Positions 1 to 7,642 of a DNA stretch of 41,092 nt are shown piece after piece. Numbering within the stretch: position 1 is the stretch's first letter; each line of letters starts with the position of its first letter. The DNA is from JAVBOD01 sp031551045 (GTDB lineage: Bacteria; Bacteroidota; Bacteroidia; Bacteroidales; UBA932). Under the pieces are notes generated by a model. The model saw only the letters and a list, made by a program, of their open reading frames with translations, had not been told where the DNA came from and did no database searches. The translations under genes and the position numbers were made by a program. The DNA is taken from assembly GCA_031551045.1 (NCBI GenBank), contig JAVBOD010000003.1, positions 1-41,092 of the forward strand, given 5' to 3'.

Positions 1-524
1 CCGCTGTCGGTCTCGTCGAGAATAGCTAATTTCGGTTCGAGCATGGCCATTTGGAAAATCTCGTTGCGTTTTTTCTCGCCGCCGGAGAATCCCACATTCA
101 CGCCGCGTGTAGAGAATGTCGGGTCCATCTCGACAATCGCCATTTTCTCGCGCATCAACTTTAAATAGTCGGCAGCCGAAAGCGGCGGCAGGTTTTTAAA
201 CTTTCGATGTTCGTTGATCGCCGTGCGCATAAAATTCACATTGCTCACACCCGGAATTTCCACCGGATATTGAAACCCGAGAAAAATGCCTTCGTGCGAA
301 CGTTCTTCGGGAGGCATGGCCAGCAAATCATTTCCTTCGAACAGCACCTGCCCGTCGGTCACTTCATACCTGTCGCGGCCGGCCAATACCGCCGAAAGCG
401 TACTTTTCCCGGAACCGTTAGGCCCCATAATGGCATGCACCTCTCCGGCGTTTACCGTGAGATTGATGCCTTTCAATATTTTTTTTTCGCCAATACTGGC
501 GTGAAGATTTTTTATTTCTAACAT
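1..524 (-). CDS. sufC: Fe-S cluster assembly ATPase SufC (3' part beyond window)
   Basis: SufC is the cytosolic ABC-type ATPase of the SUF complex, which works with SufB and SufD to assemble iron-sulfur clusters. Reading the minus strand from the ATG at 524 gives MLEIKNLHASIGEKKILKG. Walker A GPNGSGKS follows at residues 34-41, then the SufC-typical GFQYPVEIPGV segment and the signature FSGGEKKRNE. The frame reaches LAILDETDSG (Walker B and D-loop) at the window edge. About 174 of the usual roughly 250 residues are present, and the C-terminus lies outside. sufB is in the same orientation but starts 7 kb upstream, which is unusual because sufB and sufC are normally adjacent. sufD probably follows outside the window (inference). 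Confidence 0.95.
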   Translation of the reverse strand, partial: MLEIKNLHASIGEKKILKGINLTVNAGEVHAIMGPNGSGKSTLSAVLAGRDRYEVTDGQVLFEGNDLLAMPPEERSHEGIFLGFQYPVEIPGVSNVNFMRTAINEHRKFKNLPPLSAADYLKLMREKMAIVEMDPTFSTRGVNVGFSGGEKKRNEIFQMAMLEPKLAILDETDS

Positions 525-601
525 GCTGCAAAAATACCGCTAATAAACTAAATGTGCAAATTGAGAAAATCGTCTCAAACGTAAAATTTTTTATGTTTCT
601 C

Positions 602-679
602 GTCATTCTGAGCGAAGCGAAGAATCTTAAACCATGCGATATATTATGAAAACAGATTCTTCGCTCCGCTCAGAATGAC
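602..679. repeat. Palindromic extragenic repeat (GAGCGAAGCGAAGAATCT family), copy A
   Basis: Two 26-bp arms at 602-627 and 654-679 are inverted copies with a single mismatch, separated by 26 bp. The core is GAGCGAAGCGAAGAATCT. It forms a strong hairpin in RNA from either strand, directly upstream of sufC and downstream of pnuC. Similar short palindromic elements are common between genes in Bacteroidota genomes (general knowledge). A second, partly variant copy lies at 1420-1495. It could act as a processing or attenuation site. Confidence 0.85.
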
Positions 680-698
680 AAGCCGATGTTACTTCTTG

Positions 699-734
699 AG
701 ATTGCTTCGTCGTTGCGCTTCCTTCGCAATGACG
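699..734. repeat. Extragenic repeat, CAATCT/GCAATGAC variant
   Basis: On the minus strand the segment runs from GTCATTGCGAAGGAAGCG to AAGCAATCT. It is a sister variant of the neighbouring 602-679 element, with GCAATCT in place of GAATCT. It ends directly at the stop codon of pnuC. A fragment of the same variant (TTCGCAATGACGAG, 1510-1523) lies beyond the other end of pnuC, so the transporter gene is bracketed by members of one repeat family. Confidence 0.7.
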
Positions 735-1394
735 CTACTTTTCGCTTTTGTATTTCTTAAACCAATGTAAAAAGCCAAAGGTGGCTAATATGATTTTCGT
801 AAAACTTTCGAACGCCAAAAACAGCAGGCCGCTCAACGAGTACAGCGTCACATTGGTAATATTTACCGTCATCCAGGCCGCCCAACATTCCAGCTTTTTT
901 TGTGCCGACAGGAATTGCGCCATCAACACCATGACCATGACAAACGCATCTAAAAACGGGCGAAGCGCCGGACGCACGCCGGGTAGCCAATGATGCAAAT
1001 TGGAAACTGTCAAACCCCAAGCAATGGTCAACAGGGCAATAGCCGCTACATACAACATGCGTTGTTGATTTCTCAGCAGCGTGATTTTCAATTCGTGTTG
1101 TTTGTTTTCTTCATCCACATGCGGATGTGTCCAGCGGTAATGCCCGAAAATATTAATGGCGAACGATATCGGCTGCAACATCATGCTGGAGTATAGTCCC
1201 TTTTGCAGAAAAAGCGGAAACAATAAAATGTTGTATAAATAGCCGAACCAGAAATTGGCCACTTTCGCCCGCACCGCCAGAAATATGCAGGTTAACCCGC
1301 TCAACATGCAAAGCACTTCCAGGTAACTTACATGCTGTTTCCCTATGGTGAAAAGGACATTATCAATACTGAAAAAAGAAAAAAAATCGGTCAT
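735..1394 (-). CDS. pnuC: PnuC-family vitamin/nucleoside transporter
   Basis: The product is 219 residues, the usual PnuC length, and most of it is hydrophobic, consistent with about seven membrane helices. Family hallmarks include the segment NFWFGYLYNILLFPLF, the following FAINIFGHYRW, and near the C-terminus a WAAWMTVNITNVTLY segment resembling the conserved WxxW substrate-site region. PnuC proteins move nicotinamide riboside across the inner membrane by facilitated diffusion. Bacteroidota also carry thiamine-specific relatives (PnuT), and the substrate cannot be settled from sequence alone. No TPP riboswitch-like sequence was seen upstream. The gene lies between DUF4954 and sufC on the same strand, flanked on both sides by palindromic repeats that may insulate it. 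Confidence 0.88.
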   Translation of the reverse strand: MTDFFSFFSIDNVLFTIGKQHVSYLEVLCMLSGLTCIFLAVRAKVANFWFGYLYNILLFPLFLQKGLYSSMMLQPISFAINIFGHYRWTHPHVDEENKQHELKITLLRNQQRMLYVAAIALLTIAWGLTVSNLHHWLPGVRPALRPFLDAFVMVMVLMAQFLSAQKKLECWAAWMTVNITNVTLYSLSGLLFLAFESFTKIILATFGFLHWFKKYKSEK

Positions 1395-1419
1395 GTTTTT
1401 AATTAAATTTTTGTGTTCC

Positions 1420-1495
1420 CGTCTTTGCGAGCGAAGCGAAGCAATCTTAAATTATAATCTCTAAGCTACAGATTCTTCGCTTCGCTCAGAATGAC
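1420..1495. repeat. Palindromic extragenic repeat, copy B (mixed arms)
   Basis: The left arm (1420-1447) has the GCAATCT variant GCGAGCGAAGCGAAGCAATC. The right arm (1470-1495) is the GAATCT variant and matches the right arm of copy A except at one base. The arms still pair over GAGCGAAGCGAAG. It lies upstream of pnuC. The mixture of variants suggests recombination or assembly from half-elements. Confidence 0.75.
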
Positions 1496-1534
1496 AAATA
1501 CCCTGCTCTATTCGCAATGACGAGTGTTTCGCAA

Positions 1535-1573
1535 ATTCATCGCTCATCGTTTATCGTTCAGAACTCATCGTTC
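1535..1573. repeat. ATTCATCGYTCAT-type short repeat overlapping the DUF4954 stop codon
   Basis: The stretch is built from imperfect copies of TCATCGTTC (ATTCATCGCTCATCGTTTATCG, then CAGAACTCATCGTTC). The same motif makes up the rpsP-rimM spacer at 11266-11356. On the minus strand its terminal GAACGATGA supplies the last two codons and the TGA stop of the DUF4954 gene. Confidence 0.65.
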
Positions 1574-3550
1574 TTTTTGAATCCGTTCAATAATATGTTC
1601 ATACAGCGCTTTCTTCACATCTTTGTGCTTTTTGATAGCCAACACGGTGTCGTTCGTATGAAATTTCCCGCGCACGTTTTCAAAATCTTTTTCGCGGTCT
1701 TCTTCATTGCCGTCGGCGCCGAAACCGGCCATTTTGCTGAGTGTAAATTCTTTTTTGGCATCGGCATACAACATATTGTCGATAGCCAGTACGCAATCAA
1801 TCCATTTTTCTACAATGGTTGTTACATCTGCTGTTGTAAATTCATCCGGACGTTTTCCATAAAATTGTTCCAACACATCATATGCCCACGTCCACTCGTA
1901 GGTGTAATATTGCTGATGCAATTTCCTGAACGTATCACTAATAGCCGCTAAGCTCCGTTCTTCATCCTGTTCTATTTTATCAAGCAACGTATTTAATGCT
2001 GAAGCAGGACACAATAATCCGGCAATATCCACCCATTTTCCGCTTCCTTCGGGAATGTCTTTTTGCAAGGCTTCCCGGATGTTCTCCGGTGTTAGCGGCG
2101 TTGCTGTTTTTTCAAGACGCGAAATCACCGAGTTGCCGAGGAATTTCCAAATGGCGCATTCGTATAATTTGATGCCACGTGTCAATACCCGCGCTTCTAT
2201 TTCCACTCCCTGGAAATGATACTCGGCGCACGATTCTTCTTTCTCGCGCATTTCCAACAACAAATTGCGCCCGTTGATCATTTTCCCGACCGTGTATGGG
2301 CTCAGCAAATTGTAATTGATATTATCTAATAAACATTTTGATTTGCGGATATCGCGTTTCGGCCATTTTTGCGTATCGCGAATCGTGCCGATGCTGCGTA
2401 AATTTACGGCCGGCGCCAGATATGATTTATCATTATACTCTATCAAGTACGAAAAGGGAAAATCGGCCGTGTCGGCATGGCCGTAGTGGCGCCCCATTAC
2501 CAGCGTAAAAGCGCCTACACGCGAAGGCCACAGAATATAGGAATCGCTGGTTGTTTTAGTGCCGCGTTCCAAAAATCCGTGATGAATAGGCCCCAGCTTG
2601 TACAAATGGTTGCTTTGATTGGAACCGCTACCGGCATTCATAAACGAATACATGCCGGCAATCAGCAATGTGGACTTATGATGCGTTACCGTGTAAGGCC
2701 CGGCAAACACCGCCGTTGCTTCGCCGTGAAAGCCCTGGCAGTTGGCAAAAAACACGGATTGAACCGCGGAATAATGCTTGTCTAATTGGCAGCCTTGCCC
2801 GATAAAACAATTGGAAACCAAGGTAGAATTGTTGACCGATGAGCCGGAGCAAATAATGAAATTCTCCATGTGGCAACCATCGCCGATATATACCGGATCA
2901 TCGGATAAACTATTGATGCTCCCGTTCTTCAATAAGCGGGCGCCTTCCAGTAAAGCATTTTCGCCGATATTGGCATTGAGAATCGTGTCGCAACGAAAAA
3001 TTTTTGCGCCACGCGCTATTCGTCCCACCGTATTTCGTTGTGTGGCGGTATATTCTTCTATTAATTTTTCAATGCGTTCTATCAGCTCCGGCCGGTGCCG
3101 GTAACTTGCCATGATATACGCCAAGTGCGCCGAGAGTTCGTTGTAGATAGTGACGCTGCGGGCACCCACTTCGCTCACCGTTTCCACCTTCACGCCGTTC
3201 CCGAAAGTCGATTCGCCATCTACCGCCAATAATTTCACATCGAAAATAATGGCATCATTCCCAATATTATAATTGGCAACATAGTCGCGCACTGCATGAA
3301 TTAGTACATTATCTCCTACCATGCAATGATGCAACCAGGCGTTGTATATCCCGGCATGTGTTTTCACACCGCCTTGCAGCACGACTTCCGTGTCGAACTT
3401 TCCTATTTTATTTTCACCGGTAAATCGCACGTGGTGGATATGATTCGGCAAAAATTCCGGGGCCACCATTACGTTTTCCCAACTATCGGCCGAACATCCC
3501 TGCCGCTCTAACCGCGCGATTTCATCGGGTGTAAGTTTTCTGTATATCAT
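1565..3550 (-). CDS. DUF4954 family hexapeptide-repeat (left-handed beta-helix) protein
   Basis: This 661-residue protein has no signal peptide. From about residue 60 to 300 it shows loose hexapeptide-type repeats such as VGDNVLIHAV, NIGNDAIIFD, ARGAKIFRCD and NIGENALLEGA, typical of left-handed beta-helix sugar-nucleotide or acyl transferases. The rest, with GMYSFMNAGSGSNQSNH and SRVGAFTLVMGRHYGHAD, matches my recollection of DUF4954, a Bacteroidota family of unknown function. It is probably a cytosolic enzyme acting on a nucleotide sugar or similar substrate (inference). The start is only 3 bp after the stop of the decayed tail at 3554-3628 (TAA TCA ATG), so the gene was once tightly coupled to the gene upstream. 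Its own stop codon lies inside a short repeat. Confidence 0.75.
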   Translation of the reverse strand: MIYRKLTPDEIARLERQGCSADSWENVMVAPEFLPNHIHHVRFTGENKIGKFDTEVVLQGGVKTHAGIYNAWLHHCMVGDNVLIHAVRDYVANYNIGNDAIIFDVKLLAVDGESTFGNGVKVETVSEVGARSVTIYNELSAHLAYIMASYRHRPELIERIEKLIEEYTATQRNTVGRIARGAKIFRCDTILNANIGENALLEGARLLKNGSINSLSDDPVYIGDGCHMENFIICSGSSVNNSTLVSNCFIGQGCQLDKHYSAVQSVFFANCQGFHGEATAVFAGPYTVTHHKSTLLIAGMYSFMNAGSGSNQSNHLYKLGPIHHGFLERGTKTTSDSYILWPSRVGAFTLVMGRHYGHADTADFPFSYLIEYNDKSYLAPAVNLRSIGTIRDTQKWPKRDIRKSKCLLDNINYNLLSPYTVGKMINGRNLLLEMREKEESCAEYHFQGVEIEARVLTRGIKLYECAIWKFLGNSVISRLEKTATPLTPENIREALQKDIPEGSGKWVDIAGLLCPASALNTLLDKIEQDEERSLAAISDTFRKLHQQYYTYEWTWAYDVLEQFYGKRPDEFTTADVTTIVEKWIDCVLAIDNMLYADAKKEFTLSKMAGFGADGNEEDREKDFENVRGKFHTNDTVLAIKKHKDVKKALYEHIIERIQKER

Positions 3551-3553
3551 TGA

Positions 3554-3628
3554 TTACTTTATTTTTAAGCGATTTTCAATTAATTTGGACAAGTCCGAGC
3601 TTATTATCTTATCAGGCACTTCGGACAT
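3554..3628 (-). pseudogene. Decayed winged-helix tail of an AlbA_2-type regulator
   Basis: Downstream of the AlbA_2 gene and in another frame the minus strand encodes MSEVPDKIISSDLSKLIENR plus four residues, then TAA. SSDLSKLIENRLK resembles RRDLSELIEKGLLK at the end of the intact gene. At DNA level 3565-3602 is a diverged copy of 3694-3735, both starting TTAAGC on the plus strand. I read it as the 3' end of a duplicated or frameshifted C-terminal domain. It stops 3 bp before the DUF4954 start, as a genuine upstream operon gene would. Confidence 0.6.
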
Positions 3629-3651
3629 TCTTCGGACATTCTTCGGACATC
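3619..3651 (-). repeat. Three tandem copies of an 11-bp repeat (ATGTCCGAAGA)
   Basis: The copies lie at 3619-3629, 3630-3640 and 3641-3651, identical on the plus strand as CTTCGGACATT except for the last base of the third. The third touches the stop codon of the AlbA_2 gene. Eleven is not a multiple of three, so each gain or loss of a unit shifts the frame. On the minus strand three units read MSEECPKNVRR. Such repeats are known slippage sites. Confidence 0.9.
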
Positions 3652-4967
3652 TAAGCAAAAATATATTTCGAAAGGTTTGTATCTCCCTCATTTTTAAGCA
3701 ATCCTTTTTCAATCAATTCGGACAAATCCCGCCTTGCTGTTCTGTCTGAAATATTGTATTTCTGTGCATATTCGGAACTTGTTATTTCCTTTTTTGCTTT
3801 GAAAAACAACAATGCGTCAATCTGCCTTTTGTTTAAACCTTTGTCGCTTAAATCCTCTTTATTGTAAATATCCTTTCTGAATGTAATCCAAAAATCAGAA
3901 CCCTCATTGGTAATTAATGGTATCGGCAATCCTGCTTCAATACATTGTTCGGTAATTTTTTCAATGCCTCTTCCCCACGACTCTACATAACCGCTGCGGA
4001 AAAATGCGTTAGCAATATCAGGATTGTATGGACGGGAAGAATGTTCCTGCATAAGATTTTGGACAGTCCAATTTTCGGGAAGGTGTCCTTCGTTCCAAAT
4101 CTTTATTTTATCGCTGTAAACGCGAATTTGAATGGGAATACAACCTGCATAATCTTTATGCGCAACTGCATTCAACAGGGCCTCACGCAGGGCTGCTTCG
4201 GGATATTCGTAGGTTTCGATACGCGACAAACCTTTGTAGCTGATTAGCGCCCGTGTGTATTTTGTCAAAAGCAAATCCATTGTTTTCTCAATCTGCTCAA
4301 ACAGGTTGCCGTGTATGTCGTCTTGAAACTGTAAATCGCTTTCGGAACGAAAAAAACCAATTTTGATGTATGCTCCTGTAACAAATTTTTCGGGGTCGGG
4401 ATGGAAAAGGAGTAACGCCGCCCTTTTCAAATGCCCGTTATCTATCAATTTCAAGTTGTTGAGTAGTTGTTCGGGCGTGGCTTTTCGGTTTTTTTCGTCA
4501 AGTCGTTTGCTGTCAATGCCTTTTTCTTTGAATAATTCAAAAGTTTCTTGTTTTAATTCTGATATTGGTACATTGGGAACAGTTACGCCATCCCATTTCT
4601 TACCGTATTTTTGCAACAAAAATTTATCCAAAGCTGCGCCTTTCAACTCCTGTTTAGTGGCTCCGCTACGAAAGTGGTACTCGCCTTTGTAATTTACAGG
4701 ATTAGGCTGCGGCTCTACTACAATTTCGATGTAATTGCCTTCTTGTGTTTCGTGCAAGTTTACATCGGCAACAATACCCAAAATGGTGGTGATTTTATTG
4801 GGTAAATCTTCCAATAATTTGTCTGCATTTTTCACGCCAACTACATTGCCGTTGTCGTCTTTACCTATAACAAGCCTACCGCCTTGTGCGTTGGCAAAGC
4901 CGCATATCCATTTCAGATATTCGTCTTTCCAAACGGATTTATATTCTATGTTTTGCTGCTCAGGCAT
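3651..4967 (-). CDS. AlbA_2 (Schlafen AAA_4-like) domain ATP-binding regulator with winged helix
   Basis: This 438-residue protein opens with an AlbA_2 domain (about 1-115: EYKSVWKDEYLKWICGFANA, GGRLVIGKDDNG, YHFRSGATKQEL). A GHKL-type ATPase module follows, with the family hallmark AALREALLNAVAHKDY near 260, WNEGHLPENW at 291-300 and the glycine-rich RSGYVESWGRGIEKI near 324-338. A DeoR-like winged helix closes it (about 375-432: SSEYAQKYNISDRTARRDLS). Homologues are annotated as putative transcriptional regulators or RecG-like proteins, and some occur in defence or toxin-antitoxin settings. Its ATG overlaps the stop of the upstream HNH gene by 8 bp, implying translational coupling. Both genes are richer in A+T than sufB. 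A decayed second winged-helix tail lies just downstream. Confidence 0.85.
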   Translation of the reverse strand: MPEQQNIEYKSVWKDEYLKWICGFANAQGGRLVIGKDDNGNVVGVKNADKLLEDLPNKITTILGIVADVNLHETQEGNYIEIVVEPQPNPVNYKGEYHFRSGATKQELKGAALDKFLLQKYGKKWDGVTVPNVPISELKQETFELFKEKGIDSKRLDEKNRKATPEQLLNNLKLIDNGHLKRAALLLFHPDPEKFVTGAYIKIGFFRSESDLQFQDDIHGNLFEQIEKTMDLLLTKYTRALISYKGLSRIETYEYPEAALREALLNAVAHKDYAGCIPIQIRVYSDKIKIWNEGHLPENWTVQNLMQEHSSRPYNPDIANAFFRSGYVESWGRGIEKITEQCIEAGLPIPLITNEGSDFWITFRKDIYNKEDLSDKGLNKRQIDALLFFKAKKEITSSEYAQKYNISDRTARRDLSELIEKGLLKNEGDTNLSKYIFA

Positions 4968-6057
4968 GATATTGTTTATCAGGTGAAGTTTTTCTTAAAT
5001 CTACTTGACTTTTATTGCTTTTACCAATATTGCATTTATGACACAATGTTTGATAATTGTTCATTTCATCTTTTCCTCCTTTTGAACGAGGGAGAATATG
5101 GTCGATATGTAAGATAGCGCCTTCCCTTGCAGAAATACCACAAGCCACACATTTGAAATCATCTCTTTCGAATACCTGCCAGCGAACTCCTGCTTTTACA
5201 ACGTTTTTCTCATCAATTTTGCGTTGCAATATGCTTTGTTCTTCTTCGTCTGTTAGGCTATTTTGCAACTCTTCTTCTATGTTTTCGGTTTCTTTGTATA
5301 TATCTTCGTTTTTAAGTTTAGTTGTTAATTCTTCAAAAATAATTTTCTCCCCTTTTGCAATTCGTACCATAGAATCATAAATCGGATAAAAAACAACAAA
5401 ATCGTCTATCAAGTCATTCAATTGATTAAACCCAACAGGAAAAGGAACTCGTTTTTTAAATATTAACCGATAACATTTTTCTTCTATTAATTCATCTAAT
5501 AAATTGTCAAAAGGAATAATTGAATTGCTTTTTTTTTTGAGTTTGGGAAAATACATCATTCCCGATAATAATAAAATTGCCTGAACGAACGGGCTGTTTT
5601 GACGTATGAAATCAAGATACTTTTTGAAAGAGTTATCAGATAAATGTAGACGATTGGCTGGGCCAAACCCTAATACCATACCTTGTTCGATAAAAGTAAA
5701 CCCGAAGGAAAATCCCATAATTTTTACTGGTTTTCCGTCTTTTCTTTCAAATCCTTTCCATATCGGTTTTCTTGCACCTGTTATTCCCGCTATTGCATAT
5801 GTATAATCAATCTTTAGATTATTTTTTCTTCGTTGTTCTCTGAAATGAGGAGAGTAGTGAACGTATGAATCTTCATTAAAAACCTCAACATCATATATTT
5901 TTCTAACCCGAGATAATGCTTCTTCTAAAACAACATTTAATTTTGGCAGAATGGAATACTGTATGCTTTTTGCTTTAAGCAATAAATCTGTTTTCAGTTT
6001 CAGCAATTTTGCATCTTCTTCGTCAAACGTAATATCTTTTATGTTTGCTTTTTCCAT
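4960..6057 (-). CDS. HNH endonuclease with an uncharacterised N-terminal domain
   Basis: The C-terminal 75 residues form a classic HNH nuclease with a zinc knuckle: RWQVFERDDFKCVACG (C303, C306), LHIDHILPRSKGG (H320), NNYQTLCHKCNIGKSNK (N333/N334, C339, C342). Residues 1-280 match nothing I recognise. They include a charged helical start, a central FERKDGKPVKIMGFSFGF segment and an acidic EENIEEEL-like linker, and could be a sensor or DNA-binding part. The gene starts 15 bp after the sufB stop and overlaps the AlbA_2 gene by 8 bp. It is visibly A+T-rich against sufB, which suggests horizontal acquisition. A role in DNA defence is an inference from the nuclease/regulator pairing. Confidence 0.8.
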   Translation of the reverse strand: MEKANIKDITFDEEDAKLLKLKTDLLLKAKSIQYSILPKLNVVLEEALSRVRKIYDVEVFNEDSYVHYSPHFREQRRKNNLKIDYTYAIAGITGARKPIWKGFERKDGKPVKIMGFSFGFTFIEQGMVLGFGPANRLHLSDNSFKKYLDFIRQNSPFVQAILLLSGMMYFPKLKKKSNSIIPFDNLLDELIEEKCYRLIFKKRVPFPVGFNQLNDLIDDFVVFYPIYDSMVRIAKGEKIIFEELTTKLKNEDIYKETENIEEELQNSLTDEEEQSILQRKIDEKNVVKAGVRWQVFERDDFKCVACGISAREGAILHIDHILPRSKGGKDEMNNYQTLCHKCNIGKSNKSQVDLRKTSPDKQYHA

Positions 6058-6072
6058 CTTATCAATTGTCCA

Positions 6073-7512
6073 TTACCCAACACTTCCCTCCAAACTTATC
6101 TGCAACAGTTTTTGCGCTTCCACGGCAAACTCCATCGGCAGTTGGTTCAGTACTTCGCGGGCATAACCATTTACAATTAATCCGACGGCATCTTCGGTGG
6201 AAATGCCGCGCTGGTTGCAATAAAACAGCTGGTCTTCGCCAATGCGCGACGTAGTGGCTTCGTGTTCCACAATTGCCGTTTCATTTTCACTTTCGATATA
6301 CGGAAAGGTGTGCGCACCGCAATTGCTGCCCAAGAGCAAACTGTCGCATTGCGAGAAATTGCGGGCATTGTCGGCATTGGGTGCAAATTTCACCAATCCG
6401 CGGTAGGAGTTCTGGCTGCGCCCGGCAGAAATACCTTTGCTCACAATCCGGCTGCGGGTATTTTTCCCGATATGTATCATTTTCGTGCCGGTGTCGGCCT
6501 GTTGGTAGTTGTTGGTTACGGCCACCGAATAAAATTCCGAACTGGAATTGTCGCCGCGCAGAATGGTGCTCGGATATTTCCATGTAATGGCCGAACCGGT
6601 TTCCACCTGTGTCCAAAATAAGCGGCTGTTTTCGCCTTTGCAGATACCGCGTTTCGTCACAAAATTATAAATGCCTCCGCGGCCTTCCTTGTCGCCGGGA
6701 TACCAGTTTTGCACCGTCGAATATTTTACTTCGGCATCTTTCAACACTACGATTTCCACCACGGCGGCATGCAGTTGGTTTTCGTCGCGCTGCGGCGCCG
6801 TGCAGCCTTCCAAGTAGCTTACGTAACTTCCTTCGTCGGCCACAATCAACGTGCGTTCGAATTGTCCCGTACCTTTGGCGTTGATACGGAAATAGCTTGA
6901 TAATTCCATCGGGCAACGCGTATTTTTCGGGATGTAGCAAAACGAACCATCGCTGAATACCGCGCTGTTCAACGCTGCAAAAAAGTTATCGCCGATGGGC
7001 ACTACCGATGCCAAATATTGTCGCACCAAATCGGGATAATCGCGCACCGCTTCGCTGAACGAACAGAAAATAATTCCTTTCTCGGCCAACGATTCGCGGA
7101 ACGTAGTTTTCACCGATACACTATCGAATACCGCATCGACCGCCACGCCGGCCAGCATGTTTTGTTCGTGCAGCGGGATTCCCAATTTGTCGAACGTCGC
7201 TTGCAGCTCGGGGTCGATTTCCGTGGCGGTGCTACTCGGCTTCTTAGGCGCGGCGTAGTAAATAATATTCTGATAATCGATAGGCGGAATTTCCAAATGC
7301 GCCCAAGTGGGCATAGTCATTTGCTGCCATCTGGCAAAGGCTTTCAACCGGAATTCGAGCATCCACTCCGGCTCGTTTTTCTTGGCTGAAATAAGGCGGA
7401 CGGTTGCTTCGTTCAGCCCTTTCGGGATAAACTCTTGCTCTACATCGGTTTCAAATCCGTGTTTATATTCGCTTTCTACAAAATCGTGTAATATGTTGTC
7501 TTGTTCACTCAT
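6073..7512 (-). CDS. sufB: Fe-S cluster assembly scaffold protein SufB
   Basis: SufB is the scaffold subunit of the SufBCD complex on which iron-sulfur clusters are built. The 479-residue product has the expected length and family segments: YKHGFETDVEQEFIPKGL, FSDGSFCYIPKN, CPMELSSYFRINAKGTGQFE, TKRGICKGENSRLFWTQVE and HIGKNTRSRIVSKGISAGRS. The C-terminal part carries HEATTSRIGEDQLFYCNQRG. I chose the ATG at 7512 (MSEQDNIL). A possible in-frame upstream start would add MPFLPFPPFFISLSL, which has no family support. It is the first gene of the minus-strand block and diverges from thiL. The next genes are the HNH/AlbA_2 pair instead of sufC. Confidence 0.95.
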   Translation of the reverse strand: MSEQDNILHDFVESEYKHGFETDVEQEFIPKGLNEATVRLISAKKNEPEWMLEFRLKAFARWQQMTMPTWAHLEIPPIDYQNIIYYAAPKKPSSTATEIDPELQATFDKLGIPLHEQNMLAGVAVDAVFDSVSVKTTFRESLAEKGIIFCSFSEAVRDYPDLVRQYLASVVPIGDNFFAALNSAVFSDGSFCYIPKNTRCPMELSSYFRINAKGTGQFERTLIVADEGSYVSYLEGCTAPQRDENQLHAAVVEIVVLKDAEVKYSTVQNWYPGDKEGRGGIYNFVTKRGICKGENSRLFWTQVETGSAITWKYPSTILRGDNSSSEFYSVAVTNNYQQADTGTKMIHIGKNTRSRIVSKGISAGRSQNSYRGLVKFAPNADNARNFSQCDSLLLGSNCGAHTFPYIESENETAIVEHEATTSRIGEDQLFYCNQRGISTEDAVGLIVNGYAREVLNQLPMEFAVEAQKLLQISLEGSVG

Positions 7513-7590
7513 AAGCGACAAAGATATAAAAAAAGGAGGAAAGGGTAAAAAAGGCAAAAGGTTAAAGCTCGCCGGAAAAATAAAAAAATG

Positions 7591-7598
7591 TACCTTTG
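7591..7598 (+). promoter_or_regulatory. Candidate -7 box for thiL
   Basis: TACCTTTG matches the Bacteroidota -7 consensus TAnnTTTG exactly and lies 45 bp before the thiL ATG. No good TTTG is present at the expected -33 distance, so the call rests on one box. The sufB/thiL divergent region also holds CAAAGATA at 7519-7526, a minus-strand TATCTTTG almost at the sufB start, which would give a very short leader if used. Confidence 0.5.
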
Positions 7599-7642
7599 TA
7601 AGATAATCATAATTTTGTACTGCCTTAGATAATTTATTTTAC

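Noticed and set aside
3951..4967. RecG helicase identity for the AlbA_2 protein
   Set aside because: Databases often label such proteins RecG-like, but no helicase motifs are present; the AlbA_2, GHKL-like and winged-helix parts explain the whole length.
7513..7557. SufB start 15 codons upstream
   Set aside because: The added MPFLPFPPFFISLSL has no counterpart in SufB and overlaps a candidate -7 box.
7513..7642. TPP riboswitch before thiL, or before pnuC (1395-1564)
   Set aside because: No CUGAGA/ACCUGA-type conserved core was found in either leader, and the pnuC leader is filled by palindromic repeats.
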